64,000 bases of DNA, from the NCBI GenBank assembly GCA_958496175.1, contig OY292275.1, positions 58,791,701 through 58,855,700 of the forward strand, written 5' to 3'. Both the position numbers and the translations under genes were made by a program. The notes under the pieces are model-generated. The model did not search any database, was not told the origin of the DNA, and saw only the letters and a list, made by a program, of their open reading frames with translations. This DNA comes from Sisyra terminalis. Taxonomy: Eukaryota > Arthropoda > Insecta > Neuroptera > Sisyridae. This document shows, one piece after another, positions 45,806 through 58,114 of the stretch; position 1 is the first letter of the stretch; each line of letters opens with the position of its first letter.

Positions 45806-46079
45806 AAAAGTGTAGAATAATATTTTGAAGAAGTAAGGGACTTTTATTTAAGTTTCCATTCAATTTTATTCCTCTTTAAATCATTGTACGATCATTTTGA
45901 TATTCTTAGATTTTCTTAGATAAGTTTTTTGCTCCATAACCATCTCCATTCTTTAATGAGTATAATAATTTAAATTTATTTTTTAATTATATACTTTCTT
46001 CTTAGCAAATAAAATAAAATTTTAGAAATCAAGGATTTTTTTTTGGAAAAAGTTTTATGCAATTGGTTACGCTAACAAT
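45806..46079. other. Spacer between duplicated units
   Basis: A/T-rich and without a recognisable partner. Confidence 0.4.
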
Positions 46080-47215
46080 TCATAAATTTTAATTTTCATT
46101 ATTCCTACTTCTGAAAAAATTGTTTTTATATTCTTATATTCATTTTTAAAGGATAGATTAAGAGGTCCAAGAAGATCTCGTTACTTGTTTGTTGAAAGTT
46201 AACTTGTTGGGTTGATTTTGCGAAAGAAATTTGTTTTGCTAGTAAAAATTTATACCACTTAATTGTTAGAACTAATAATAAAGTTTAGTAGTTTATTGTC
46301 GATATTTTCTATCGTAGATCATTGTAACAAAAATTGTTTATTCGTTCAACGATAATAAAAGCTTTAATATAAGTTTAGATAGTGAAGTTTATTCGAAATA
46401 ACAAGTTTCAGCTTCAATGTTCTACATCTCATCTATTTAATTTCCATTCCTTTTATCGTTAATATTTAGAAGCAACATTGGCGGTTTAGGTAAACAATTT
46501 TTTTTATTACCAAATTTTAATGGACTATAATTTTAAAGATCTGACCCTTCTAAATGATTTTCTATAGTTGATGCTTGAATTAATGCCTCATCATCCGTAG
46601 AATTCTTGCACAATTATTAGTACAAATTTCTGACTAAAAAAATTGAATTTTTTAAACTTGAATTAACGCCTCATCAGCCTTAGAATGTGACACACGGGAT
46701 ATTCTTGTACAAATTTCTGACTGAAAAATTGAGTTTTTAAAAAAATTGGTTCTTACTTTTATGTATTTTATGCCATACTTTAAGTTCTAAAAAACAATTT
46801 GGAATAAAATCGTTAAATCACAAGATTTTTTCGCACCAATTCTAGTACAAATTTCTGATTAAAACAATTGATTTTTTTTAAAAATTCGTCTTTTCTGTTA
46901 TTGATTTTAAACCAAGCTTTAAGCTCTAAACAATCAATTTGGAAAAAAATCGTTAAATCATATAGAAAACATAGAAATAGTGAAAAAATTCAGTGATTTC
47001 AATGCGTGTAAAATCCATCAATATTTCTCCATTTTTTCAAAGTTGTACCTCACAACCACGGCAGATCTATAAATTAGTTGGGCTCGTTTCACGAAAACAG
47101 TAAAACTTTTATCAATTTAATTTATTCAAATTGGAATTCACGGTTCAAAGGGTAATTCTATCGATTTCTATTGATTTTACATATGTGTGTGTATTTTTGT
47201 ATACGAGTAAAACCC
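46080..47215. repeat. 1.3-kb tandem duplication, unit 2
   Basis: Second unit of the array described for 44,768-45,805. Relative to unit 1 it contains an extra local copy of the CCTCATCA...TTCTTGTACAAATTTCTGA block. Both units end in AGTAAAACCC[AG]GCTCATCTC. Confidence 0.85.
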
Positions 47216-48795
47216 GGCTCATCTCCAATCTTCATCTTCATTCATTCTTTCGCTCGGTCGATTCATTCACAAAATATTTTTCCTGTCCTGCTGTGGAGCC
47301 ATTCAAAACGACCATCCGTGAAGAATATTATTACGACACAAAAAAAGAACTGGAATCACAAGTTATTATTAAATTTATTAGCGAATATATTCGATAGAGG
47401 AAGGAAAAAAATGGATTTAATAATATGCAATGAACCTACTTTATCGCTCGCCACAGTGAAATGTTTGTAAAAACTGTGTGTTTTTTTTCTCCTCTCGTCT
47501 TTCGTAAATCTCAACTTGAATTTTTATTAATATTTAACATGAAAGGTCATGCATAATATGCCAAAAAAAAAATTGAATAAAAATAACACCGCCTACATAA
47601 ATTTTTCCATGACCGAAACTTGAAAAATCTTTCAATAACTATGTAATGAGAAATTGTTTAACATTTCTTTAGTAAAACTCCCCACAATTTGATGATTTAT
47701 TTCCAGACCAATTAATCAAATATTTTTTCTCAATTATCATTGCACTATAAAATATGCCGGAAAAGTACTCTTTTTTGTGGTACCAACATTTTTTTCTCTA
47801 TTTACTTTTGAAAAATGCCACAAACGAGTTATTTAAAAAATGATTTATGTTCTTGAATCTATACACTGTTAAAATATTTCCGAAATACACAGCTATTTGC
47901 TGGTTTTCGTTGACTATTTGCTTTGGCCGCTTGTATTCTGTGTCTTTTTTGCCATCCAAAGCGACATGGTTTATGGCCGTTTTTTTGCGCGGTTTTCTGT
48001 TTAAAATTGGAAAACGAAACGGTTTTATATTTCGCTCAAAAACTGGATCAGTTTAACTCGTTTAGATAATTCTATTTATGATCAAATGTCCGATCTTTGA
48101 GTGTTGTTCGGACGACTTTTTACACTTTTATCTATTGGAGATTTTTTTTTCGTTCGTTCCTTTTTTTCCCCTCGTTTGAAATCGAACGAGACCAGCGAAG
48201 AAAAGCAAGTTGAAGAAAAGGAAAGGTCAATAAATGTGTACATATAAAGGTATAAACATATATACATTTGCGTTTAATAAGAAAACTGGAAATGTCACAT
48301 TGTGGAATTACGATCTCGATTTGTACACACATATGGGAGGTGTATATGTGTTGGGATGTTTAAATGATGTTGGTGGCTTATGCCGTTTGGAATTTTTCAC
48401 GTTTAAGTATAACGGAAATGAGTGCTTTTCTTATCATTTCTTCACATCAAACAATTCTGTTATAACACTCAAGTAATGTTTCTAAGGTCTTTACAGTAAT
48501 TAACTAGCAAGAAATATTTTACTTTGCTCTTTTATAAAAATACTTTACTTGCTAACGAGAAAGAAAAAAAAACGCATTGGCTACCCTTATAAACACTGCA
48601 AGTCTTTAATGCAATTTATAAGAAAACTATGGTAATAGAAAGACTCCAAATATTTGTAAACTTGTCATCCCAAACGGGATTACATTTAAAAAATTAATAA
48701 CAAGAAATTTATCTTTAAACTTTCGATACATTTTGCATACTGAAAAACAGAAACAACCTGGATATAAAGGAAATTAAATAATCAGGTTTTGTTGG
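47216..48795. other. G+C-raised unique region without a supported gene
   Basis: 47,840-48,440 is conspicuously less A/T-rich. Plus frames are open at 47,131-47,397, 47,847-48,056 and 48,234-48,476, but none resembles a known protein and no splice sites fit. Could be regulatory. Confidence 0.3.
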
Positions 48796-48799
48796 CCTA

Positions 48800-49310
48800 A
48801 AGAACATAGGACGATAAGTATAGTGAATCGGCTCCAGAAGGGTATTTGGTTCATAATTTCAGGGTATGTTAGTAGGGGAGACTGGGTACAAAAGTAACGG
48901 CGGGTCGTTTTGTTATCTGTATGATAGAACTGGAAGAATATCGTGCACTTTGATTTACTGTCCAATAGTCAAAAAGTTAATTAGTAACCAGAATTGAGCA
49001 ATAGACATGGTGTTGTGTTCCATAGGATAATTTCTAATTTTTTATAACTTTGATGACCTGGCAGATGTTCCATTGATTTGATGAATAGGTATTTACTTAT
49101 CCCACTTACAGTTTAGACTTCACACCAACCGATTGTCATCTATTTTGCCGATTTTAAATCTGTAAAATTAATTTTAAGGGATACTTGGAATATTTGAGTT
49201 ACTTACTTTTGTCAATAAGGAATCGATGGTTTTTGGAAAATAGTACCAAAACATTGGCTTCAAAGACAATTTAACAAAAGCTCTGGAAATATATTTTAAT
49301 GATGCTGTTG
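48800..49310 (+). pseudogene. Mariner transposase relic, D,D34D type
   Basis: Two frame segments are recognisable. From 48,913 the frame gives two stops where the family has WW, then NWKNIVHFDLLSNSQKVN, the conserved W-W-D-W-K-G-I-V-x-(F/Y)-E-L-L region. After a frame change, 48,999-49,150 gives D-N at 49,026 (family H-Q-D-N-A-R-P-H) followed by exactly 34 codons and a second D at 49,131 in TPTDCHLF. The 34-codon spacing identifies D,D34D mariner. It has several nonsense codons and at least one frameshift, and the N-terminal DNA-binding domain and terminal repeats were not found. Dead copy. Confidence 0.85.
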
Positions 49311-49580
49311 TAAAGATGTGTTGGTACTAATAAAATACCAAGATCCCGGAAGTTTTAGATCTCTATCTCATTTTGATTTTGTGAGATTTTTATTTCAAAA
49401 ATTCGAAATTTTTATAGACCTAAAACCGCAAAGATTAAGCAGATTAATATCGATCTTAAATTCGCAAATTCAAAGAACAAGAAAGTTAAAAAATATGCTA
49501 ATCTTTCAATAACTTTTCGAAGGCAATTTCTTTAATCGAAGAGAAGATAATTAAACTTTATTGCGATTAAATATGCACAG

Positions 49581-50861
49581 TAGACTGATTCAAAAAAAAT
49601 TATGATTTTTTTTTCTTAATTATATCGAAAATATTGTTGGGAATGACAAAAAAAATCCTGTGAAAGTTTAAGCTCTTAATATTAATATTAAGAGGTGCCG
49701 CATCGCAAATTTCGATTTTCCATTTAAATAACATGGGAAAAATATTCTCTTGCACTTTGGGATTTTATAGCTCACGTTCGTGACAATATTTTGGAATGTC
49801 CCAGGTACATTCTTGTAGAAAATTGAACGATCTACAAAAAAGATTATTTACAACTTTTTGATATATTTATTCCTTCAAAAGTTATTCGAGATCAAAGTTG
49901 AACTTAAGAGAAATTTTAATATTTTTTCAATTTTTTGACGCAACCAACAATTTTATGAGAAAAATTTATAGAAGATTTTTTGTAGAGCACTTTTTTTTCT
50001 ATAACTTATCTTTGTAAAAGTTTTTGATATTTTTTACAGGTCCTAAGCTATTTGCTTTAAGCTGAAAATATTCGTAATTTTATTTTTAACATTGATAAGT
50101 ATTTTAATTACTTCCGAATCACAATAGATTAATGGATAATAATATATATAAGTCTTTGAGATTCAATTTAAAAAATTATTTTATTACAACGCATTTCGAC
50201 AGTTTTTGACTGTCATCATCAGGTAATAATAGTAATAATATTATTACTCGAAACGCGTTGCAATAAAATAATTTTTCAAATTGAATCTCAAAGACTTATA
50301 TATATTATTATCCAGTGACTTTATTGTTTTCAATTAATAATATTCCCTGAATTATTATATTTTTAACAAAAAATTTTTTTTTATTACTTAGAACCTTTAA
50401 AAAATATCAAAAACTTTTATAGAGATTAGTTATAGGAAAAAAAGTGCTCTACAAAAAATGTCCTATAAAATTTTCTCATAAAATTGTTGGTCGCGTCAAA
50501 AAATTGAAAAAATATTCAAATTTCTCTTTAGTTCAACTTTGACCTCGAATAACTTTTGAAAGAATAAATATATCAAAAATTTGTACAAGACCTTTTTTGT
50601 AGATCGTTCAATTTTCTACAAGAATATACCTTAATCATTCCGAAATATTGTCACCAACGTGAGCTATAAAATGCCAAAGTGCAAGAGAATATTGTTCCCA
50701 TGTTATCTATTTAAATGGAAAATCGAAATTTGCGATGCGGCACCTTTTAATATTAATATTAAGACCTTAAACTTTCACAGGATTTTTTTTTGTCATTCCC
50801 AACAATATTTTCGATATAATTAAGAAAAAGAAATCTCATATTTTTTTTTTCAATCTGTCTA
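49581..50861. mobile_element. 1.28-kb palindromic element with 8-bp target duplication
   Basis: Termini are TAGACTGATTCAAAAAAA on the left and TTTTTTTCAATCTGTCTA on the right. Flanks ATGCACAG (49,573-49,580) and ATACACAG (50,862-50,869) differ at one base, an 8-bp target duplication. The arms, about 550 bp each, share CGAAAATATTGTTGGGAATG, GTGCCGCATCGCAAATTTCG, GATCGTTCAATTTTC and TTTTTGACGC-type blocks. The centre (about 50,133-50,322) is a second palindrome bounded by GGATAATAATATATATAAG and carries one hammerhead-core-like motif. No transposase. TIR and duplication length would fit a hAT- or P-like mobiliser; unassigned. Confidence 0.9.
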
Positions 50862-50869
50862 ATACACAG

Positions 50870-52245
50870 TTTATAAATAGCAATAGGTTAAGTTTAAACG
50901 ATTACCGGTAATTGGTGAAAAACACTTGAAAAACAAATTGGATGTTGATATTAATGAAGATCATGTAAGATATCGATTGTCGTGTTTGTCGCCGCACGTC
51001 TATGTCCATTTCACTCGAAAACTCAACGTTTGTACCTTATAATTTTAATAAATTACTATCCACATGAAATATGTAATAATGTGTTTTAAAATCTCCCCCT
51101 TCGGTCCAGGGGAAGAGGTGGACTCAATCCGGACCATAAGTCGTACATTAACGTAGACTTGTGTCGCCGTTTTTCTGTGGACAATATCTCGAGACGTGCG
51201 GGAAAAATAAACGCTCTTTAAGTATATGACATGGAAATGACATAAGTAATATGTACACATGTTATTGGAACATGTTATAACCGAGATAATTAACATAACA
51301 CAAGAATGCGACAGACGATTTGTTATTTAATGTACGTTTAGTGGACAATATGATCTGTTGCCGAGACACTGGGGAGAAAACAAATATCTGTAATTAGTTG
51401 TGATATTTTATGGGGGAATATGATTATGAGGGAAAAAATCGTTTCAAAGTCGAAAATCTTTTGACAATTTTTAGAGAGAACAATGATAATCGTATTGTAG
51501 GCACTAATCTTGTTTCCAATCAGAGTAATTATGTGTGTTCTAGGTGATGTTTTTCGTGCATTTTTTTCGGCCTTTAATATCGAATGAAAAAAGGGAGGCT
51601 CCTCTGCAAGTGTATGTTGAAAATTTACTATAATCAACGTGGCTATTAAAAAAAATGTTCAATTGTTTTGTTACTTTTTTTTTTCTCTCCAAATGACGGT
51701 TATGAATAAATAATTTTGGGCGTTGAATATTTGGCTGGTGATTATGTGGCGTCCATCTTTCGGATAATTTACAACGGAAATTGTTACATAATTTATCAAC
51801 GTAAACATTTGTCCCTAACATTAGTCGTATAGATTCCGAATTTTCCACCTATAAGATGGAGCACAAGAAATATTTTTGAAGAGAAAATCATAGTTTTTTG
51901 ATCTGAAACTTTGAAATCAAAACTAAAGACAACTCAAATCTTAATCACTTATTTCTAAGGCTTTTCTTTTTTCTGCCCTCAATCTATAAAATGCGAAAAA
52001 ATTTCCCCTTTTCTTTTTGTTTTGTACGTCTTTAATTGTTACTCTCATTTTGCATTTAACCTATAATTTTGCATTAAATTATAAAATATTATGATTACAA
52101 TAATTGAGAAATTGGCCTTAGGATCGACTTAATTTGTTTATAATTATAATTATTGCAACAGACCAACTTATGGCGGCTTATTTTTACTTTATTTTGTATT
52201 TTATTTTTTACAGGGAAATTTAATCGTTTTTTACTTCTTTTATTT
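50870..52245. other. G+C-raised island followed by A/T-rich DNA
   Basis: 50,930-51,850 is the less A/T-biased part (TCCCCCTTCGGTCCAGGGG at 51,091-51,110, CTCGAGACGTGCGGG near 51,190). Minus frames of 83-102 codons are open but unrecognised, and overlapping frames are open too. A strong acceptor-like run TTTTTTACAG ends at 52,213. Confidence 0.3.
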
Positions 52246-52249
52246 GAAA

Positions 52250-53710
52250 TCATACAATTACAAACAATCCTTTTGGCGTTATGTAGGTACTTTTTTGAAA
52301 TGTATAGGTTTGGTTCTTAGTCGAGCGTTGAAATCTCTTTCGTAAATGTTTAATTTCTTAGGGAAATTATTAAAATATATAATGGAAAAATTGATGGGTT
52401 AATTAATTAGTGATTTGCGATATGAAAATGAGCTTTTTATATGCAAAACTTATCACAAAAGCAGATTTTTATTATTCTTTAACTGCCGTTGTTTACATTA
52501 TTTGATTTGGTATTAGCATATAGTCACTACGCCTGACAAACTCCATATCTGATTTTCATAAGTTTTTGGAGTAACAGCAAAAAATATATTACTTAATAAA
52601 CAGAAGGAAAAAAATCTAGCATTTTAATGCAATTTTTATATAATAAAATAATTTTTATAAAATATTAAAATAAAGAAATGCAAGTATGGAAAATTTAAAT
52701 TTTGGTATCCAGTAAAAATTATGAGAAATTATCATTTTTTTAATCGTTTAAAAAATTTACTTATACTCTATTAAATTTAAACTCCGAAAAATGAAATGAA
52801 GTTAGTATTTTCTTCTTTTTTTTTGTGCATATTTTCCCCAAATCGCTAATTTTTTTTCAAAAATATTTATTTCCGTATTTCTAAGTATTTTATATTTTTC
52901 TTCCAAATATAATTTTATTTTATTTTATTTTGTCAAATAACCACAATATTCTTTAGTAAATGTTCCTTTTTATCAAAGGAAAAATCTAAATTTTTAAAGT
53001 TTACCCTCAAATGTTATCATAAGCTAATATTAACTGTTTTTTCCTTCTGCTAAATATTTGTAATTGAAATTTCCGAAGAAATTTTTTGAGTGAGAAAATA
53101 TTATTTATTGGGTAATTTTTCCAGGAAGACTATTAAGAAAGTTTTACTTATAAAAAGATTACTTATAAACAATTCTTTTGACATTGGACATTTTTATGTA
53201 TAAGTTTGTTTCTTATTCGTGCATTAATATCTCCTTTTTAAATGTTAAATTTCTTAGTTAAATTATTAAATAAAAAATTAAAAAAAAGATTATGAATAAT
53301 TAATTAGTGGTTAGCGATATAAGTAATAATTTTATTTGGTATTTTCCAAATAAAAACATTATTTTTTAACTACATTTTCTTTCTATCGAAGGATAAAATC
53401 TACATTGTAATATTTTATCCTTATCGTCAGGAAATATAACTTGTTTTTTTTGTTAAAGGTTTATAATTGAAATTTTTTAAGATCGGAAATATAATTGGGT
53501 AATCTTTTTCAGAATGACTGTTCAAGAAGTTGTACTTAAATATTTTATTTGAAGAAATTACACAAAGGTTTTTTTATGAATAACTCTTTTGGCATTGTAC
53601 ATTTATATGTAGAGGTTTGTTTCTTATTCGAGCATTGATATCTCTGTTTTAAATGTTTGATTTCTTAGGATAATTATCTGATATAAGAATGAAAAATAAA
53701 TAACATCGAT
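52250..53710. repeat. Diverged repeat array, three units
   Basis: CTTTTGGCGTTATGTAGG (52,270), CTTTTGACATTGGACATTTT (53,176) and CTTTTGGCATTGTACATTTA (53,587) each precede TTTGTTTCTTATTCG-like sequence, then GCATTAATATCTC-like sequence, then AATTTCTTAG and ATTAATTAGTG. Spacing is irregular, about 900 and 410 bp. The GCATTGATATCTC block links it to the family at 22.6 kb. Confidence 0.7.
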
Positions 53711-54004
53711 TACATTTAGCATTAGTAAAACTGGGATTTGTATTGAACATATATTTCAAGATTTTTTATATTTAAAATGGCATAATCAAGTTAAATTATT
53801 AATTTCTACATATAACTTCATTGAAAAATTATTGTAATATAAGTTTTTGGATAGTTTCTTCAATGTTTCCTTCTTTGGAACAAAAAATTTTGAATTAGCA
53901 GTATGAAGGTGGAATTTTTTTCCTCTCTAAACTGATCGCAGAAATATTTATTAGGGAGTTTATTAAAGATTAAAGTTTATTGGGGTTGTATTTCTTCTAA
54001 AAAT

Positions 54005-55440
54005 GTTACCAAAAAGAATTTGCTAAGGTAGAAAATTCCGGTCAGTTCCAAGTTACACAGAGGTTGTACAGAAGAGGGCAAGTTTCTCCCTCCTCGAAAT
54101 AAAAAGTTTGTTATTTTCATTATTTATAATTGCAAATTTTGAATCTCAAAACAAACAAGAACTTCATTAGTTTTAAATTAATTTACATCGATTACTGTTT
54201 ATGGTTTTTTTATTGGAAATATTTCTACCGGTGTTTATATATTAGTTTCCTCTAAAATTTATCCACAATTTTTTTAACAAGAAGTTTTGGTAGTAATGGA
54301 TGCATTTTCTAGAAAACTTTTATATTATTTTAATATTTACATAAATAAAACATTAATTATTACATAATTTTTGTTAAATCCAAAATTTTTTCAATGCCAA
54401 AGGCGTTGGGGCATATAGAATATAGAACAGCTGCGGGGAGTCATCATTTCCTCCTGGAAATGAAGAGTTTATCATTTTCTTTATTAATAATTAGAAAATC
54501 CAAATTATAAAACTTTTGATTTAGAAACTAAAACCTTCAAAGAACTTCATAAGTTTGAGATCAATTTCCATCGATTACTTTTTATGGGGTTCTTCTAGAA
54601 AAATTGCCAGCGGTGTTTATATATTAGTTACCCCTTCAATTAATTCACAATTTTTGAACAGAAAGTTAACTAAGGGATACATTTTCCAGAAAACTTTTAT
54701 AATATTTTTAGACTTTATGAAATAACAACATACATTTTTCTAAGTCAAAAATTGTTTCAATATCAAAGACATTGGTCACACTGAATAATTAAGGGATGAA
54801 GGGATGGGGGGGAGGTGTCATCCTTTATAGAACCCAAAACTTCTTATTTTTATTTCCAATAATTGAAATAATTAAAAGGTTTAAATAACAAAATTCTTCG
54901 GAATTTTGATCAACTTTGATTACTATTTTTCTGGTTATTGTTGACGATATTTTCGTTTTGGTTTTGTGGTTTAATCGATGGATAATTTAGGACAGTATTA
55001 GTAACAAATTTTTACAATTTTAACCAGCAGTGTTTGTATATTAGTTTCCTCTTCAATTAATCCAAAATCTTTTTACAGAAAGTTAATTAAGGGATTCATT
55101 TTCCAGAAAACCTTTATAATAATTTTAGCCTTGTGAAATAATTACATACATTTTTCTGACTGAAAAATTGTTTCAATATCAAAGACATTGGCCACACTTA
55201 AAAATTAAGGGTTGAAGAAGAGGGATGGAGTGTCATTCTTTATGGAACCCAGAACTTCTTATTTTCATTAAAAATAATAGAAAAGTTTATATAACAAAAT
55301 TCTTCAGAATTTTGCTCAATTTTGATGGCTGTTTTTTTGGATATTGTTGACGATATTTTGGCTTTGTGGTTTAATCGATGGACATTTTAGGAAATTTAGT
55401 AACAAATTTTAACAATTTTAAGCTTTACAAAAAATCTTAA
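54005..55440. repeat. Diverged tandem array, three to four units of about 380-420 bp
   Basis: GGTGTTTATATATTAGTT occurs near 54,231 and 54,609 and as AGTGTTTGTATATTAGTTT near 55,029. Each is followed by ACAGAAAGTTAA, CATTTTCCAGAAAACTTTTA, TTTTTCTAA or CTGA, TTGTTTCAATATCAAAGACA and TTGG. A GATATTGTTGACGATATTT block ends units 2 and 3. Non-coding. Confidence 0.85.
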
Positions 55441-57180
55441 AAGCTTTTTTTTCCCCAACAGAAATTTTTTCTTGAAAAAATCGTATCTATTTTTGATCAA
55501 TATTTTTGCATACAAACCGCATACTTTTGTCATTCTTTGCATATAAATCACAACGTTAGTTCATTGGTGTCGACTTAACTAATTGATTAATTTTGATTTA
55601 AAGAAGTATCCGTTTTGTTTAAGTCAAAATATCTTTATAACAAAGCGACCGAAACGAATGGCATGTAATGGCAATAATAGGCATAGTAATGAACATTCTC
55701 ATATGCCGCCACAACATTACCCTAAAGGGCACTTAGCGCGTGAAATATGAGAAATGAGTTTTTCATCATCCTCGCATTTCACATGGGGACATAAATTAAA
55801 GAGAATATCCTCTCCTCCTCGCCACATTTCCCCGTAGTCTAAATGGGAAAACGTAAAAAGTTATCTTGGAATACAAGTAGGAATACAACGAAAACCTCAC
55901 GTGTTTTCGAGGGTTTATAATTGAAGAGTCAAACATATAATATTTATGAGATCATCTGCGACATCTTCTGCTCTTATCTTGGCGTCGGTCGTTCGTACGT
56001 GATTTCTTTAACTGGAACGCTAGATTTGGGTCCTTCTAAATGAGAAATGTGGAAAAGTTCAAAATTTATATCAGCCAGTATTTATGACTAGTGTGGATGT
56101 TATCTACTATTGTACTATCTGGGAAGGCATATGGGTTCGAGTACTGTCTTATTAAAATATTTTATTTGTGGTACTTTGGTCTAATCAGCCGAATCGAAAA
56201 TTTCGTGGGAATTTGTTTTGTCGAAAGTTTATAACTGGGAAAAGTTTCACCCGAAAGCTTTAACTTTTGTCGTCACTATTACGAAGGAAATCCACAATGG
56301 AAGCAAATATTTTCCTTGATAAAAGAAAGGGAGGCACTACGAAATTAATTTCCAGAATTGCATAGTAATCATTTACGATTTTAGGCTTTTTAAAATTTCT
56401 AAAACATGTCATTTGACGGGAAATTTATTGGTTTGGATTAGGAAATTTATTATATGTTGTAAAATTTTCATAGCGGGAGATAAGGAACGTCTTCCATGCA
56501 TCCACGCATCATACATTTTTGGTTCCAAATAATTTTCCTTTTACGGCCATTTGGCACAAATTTTGTTACAAAAAATTCCAAAAATTTCGAAAGTTGCTTT
56601 TGAAATCGCGCAGCATTCGACAAATTCATCGGATCTAATGGTTTGTTTTGGTTGCGAATGACATTGACGCAAAAAACCGATAATACGATGATGATTAGTG
56701 GTCGATCGATCCGATGACCGTTCCGGGGGAAGGCATTGCGTATATGTCGGTTCATGTTAGAGAAATGTGTTTGTCGAATGGGTGCCACATGGGTCATTGC
56801 CCCGCAGTGTCAATACCGCGCCACTGATTGATCACGAAGACACACGCACATTAACTCTGAAAACCTCTTTGGCATCTTCTTCTCATTTTCTCCCATTTTT
56901 CTTTTGTTCCTCATCAACTTGCACACTTACACATCCACATGCATATCTCAAATGCCTACAACTGCTTACTACTTGTACGCTCTTTTATGGTTTTATGGAG
57001 CGCGTGTGTCTTTATTATTATTTTCAAAGAGCACGAGTTGATATTTCCATAAATACCGATCTCGCGCTTGACCCACGGAATGAATTTGAACTTATCTCCT
57101 GCCCCATGCCGTACTACACTACCGGTCTTTATAGTTGTACACTATTTTTTTTTTTTGTTTCACTTTAAATGCTTTTAAAT
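55441..57180. other. Large G+C-raised island, no confirmed gene
   Basis: Contains ATATGCCGCCACAACATTAC, TCCTCTCCTCCTCGCCACAT and similar unique words. Two long open frames exist: 56,468-56,797 minus (109 codons, with a hydrophobic LIIIVLSVFCVNVI segment) and 56,767-57,168 plus (133 codons). They overlap head to head by 31 bp, neither matches a known family, and neither has flanking splice sites. At most one is real. Best guess is regulatory or untranslated sequence. Confidence 0.25.
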
Positions 57181-57600
57181 GCATTTCCTATGACTAAGAA
57201 CAAATCATATTTCCTTGATGTCTTAACTATTTACTAATTAAATACGGAACTCTGACATTAATCAGTCGATCGAATGATTAATAAAGATCCAATGTTTCGA
57301 TTCGAATACATTGAAAACATTTTTATTTTCCTTGTTCATTTTGCTTCATTAAAATCTTCTAATGAAGATTCTTCTTTAGATTCTTCATTAGAATTATTTT
57401 ATTTCATTAGAATCCAAGATAGCAGGATAGGATAGATCTAAAGCAGGATGATCAGAAATGATCTAAAGCAGGATGAATCTAAATTTTCATGGAAGACAAT
57501 TTTTTGCAAACAGAAGAATATCTATATAATATTTATTTCAAACTTTCTTAAAATCAATTGAGTTTAAATATAGTTAGTGTACTATACATGACTTTTTATA
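57181..57600. other. A/T-rich DNA with a short GCAGGAT repeat
   Basis: GATCTAAAGCAGGATGA occurs twice within 57,434-57,480 and AGCAGGATAGGATAG precedes it. TCTTCTAATGAAGATTCTTC near 57,356 can form a small hairpin. Nothing else. Confidence 0.5.
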
Positions 57601-57608
57601 CCCTAAGG

Positions 57609-57900
57609 CAAGAGTGGGCAAACTTAATACTATGATAGTACTGATACTGATGATAGTATGGTTGGCAATATTATCTTTTAAGTTTTACGCGATCGACCTC
57701 GAAAAATGGGTTAAACTGAAAAAAAAAAACAAATTTAAAGAAATAATGAGTAAAAGGGAGTATTTCAATCACTATTTAGGAATCAGTAATATTCATTGTT
57801 GAATAGATACGTATTTAATTTTAAATTCAATTTTCATTTCATAAAACAATTAAAAATCCAAAAAAAATATTTAAAATGACCTATTTGCAATCGATCCTTG
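57609..57900. mobile_element. hAT-like MITE, 292 bp
   Basis: The left end CAAGAGTGGGCAAAC and the reverse complement of the right end, CAAGGATCGATTGCAAA, are imperfect inverted termini. Flanks CCCTAAGG (57,601-57,608) and CCCTAAAG (57,901-57,908) are an 8-bp duplication with one mismatch. The interior CGCGATCGACCTCGAAAAA recalls hAT sub-terminal sequence. The 62-codon open frame inside is not recognisable. Confidence 0.7.
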
Positions 57901-58114
57901 CCCTAAAGCATGTAAAAATATTTGGTTGGAAGAAACTTAATCCATTATTTTTACGTTCACCTCATCTCTAAATTTATTTAGGTAATAATCATTTCTTTTT
58001 ATATCCTCATAGCAATTTAAAAGACTTATTTTTCCGATTTTTCCAAATTAATTTTTCCGTATTGGCAAGAAACTAGATCACCAAATTTTCACATGCATAT
58101 TTTAAAACAGTTTT

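Noticed and set aside
52190..52290. Exon after the strong acceptor TTTTTTACAG at 52,213
   Set aside because: T-rich DNA yields many such acceptors; no donor with good context and no open frame follow.
56767..57168. 133-codon plus-strand open frame
   Set aside because: Composition is as expected for chance translation of pyrimidine-rich DNA, with no domain and no splice or promoter context.
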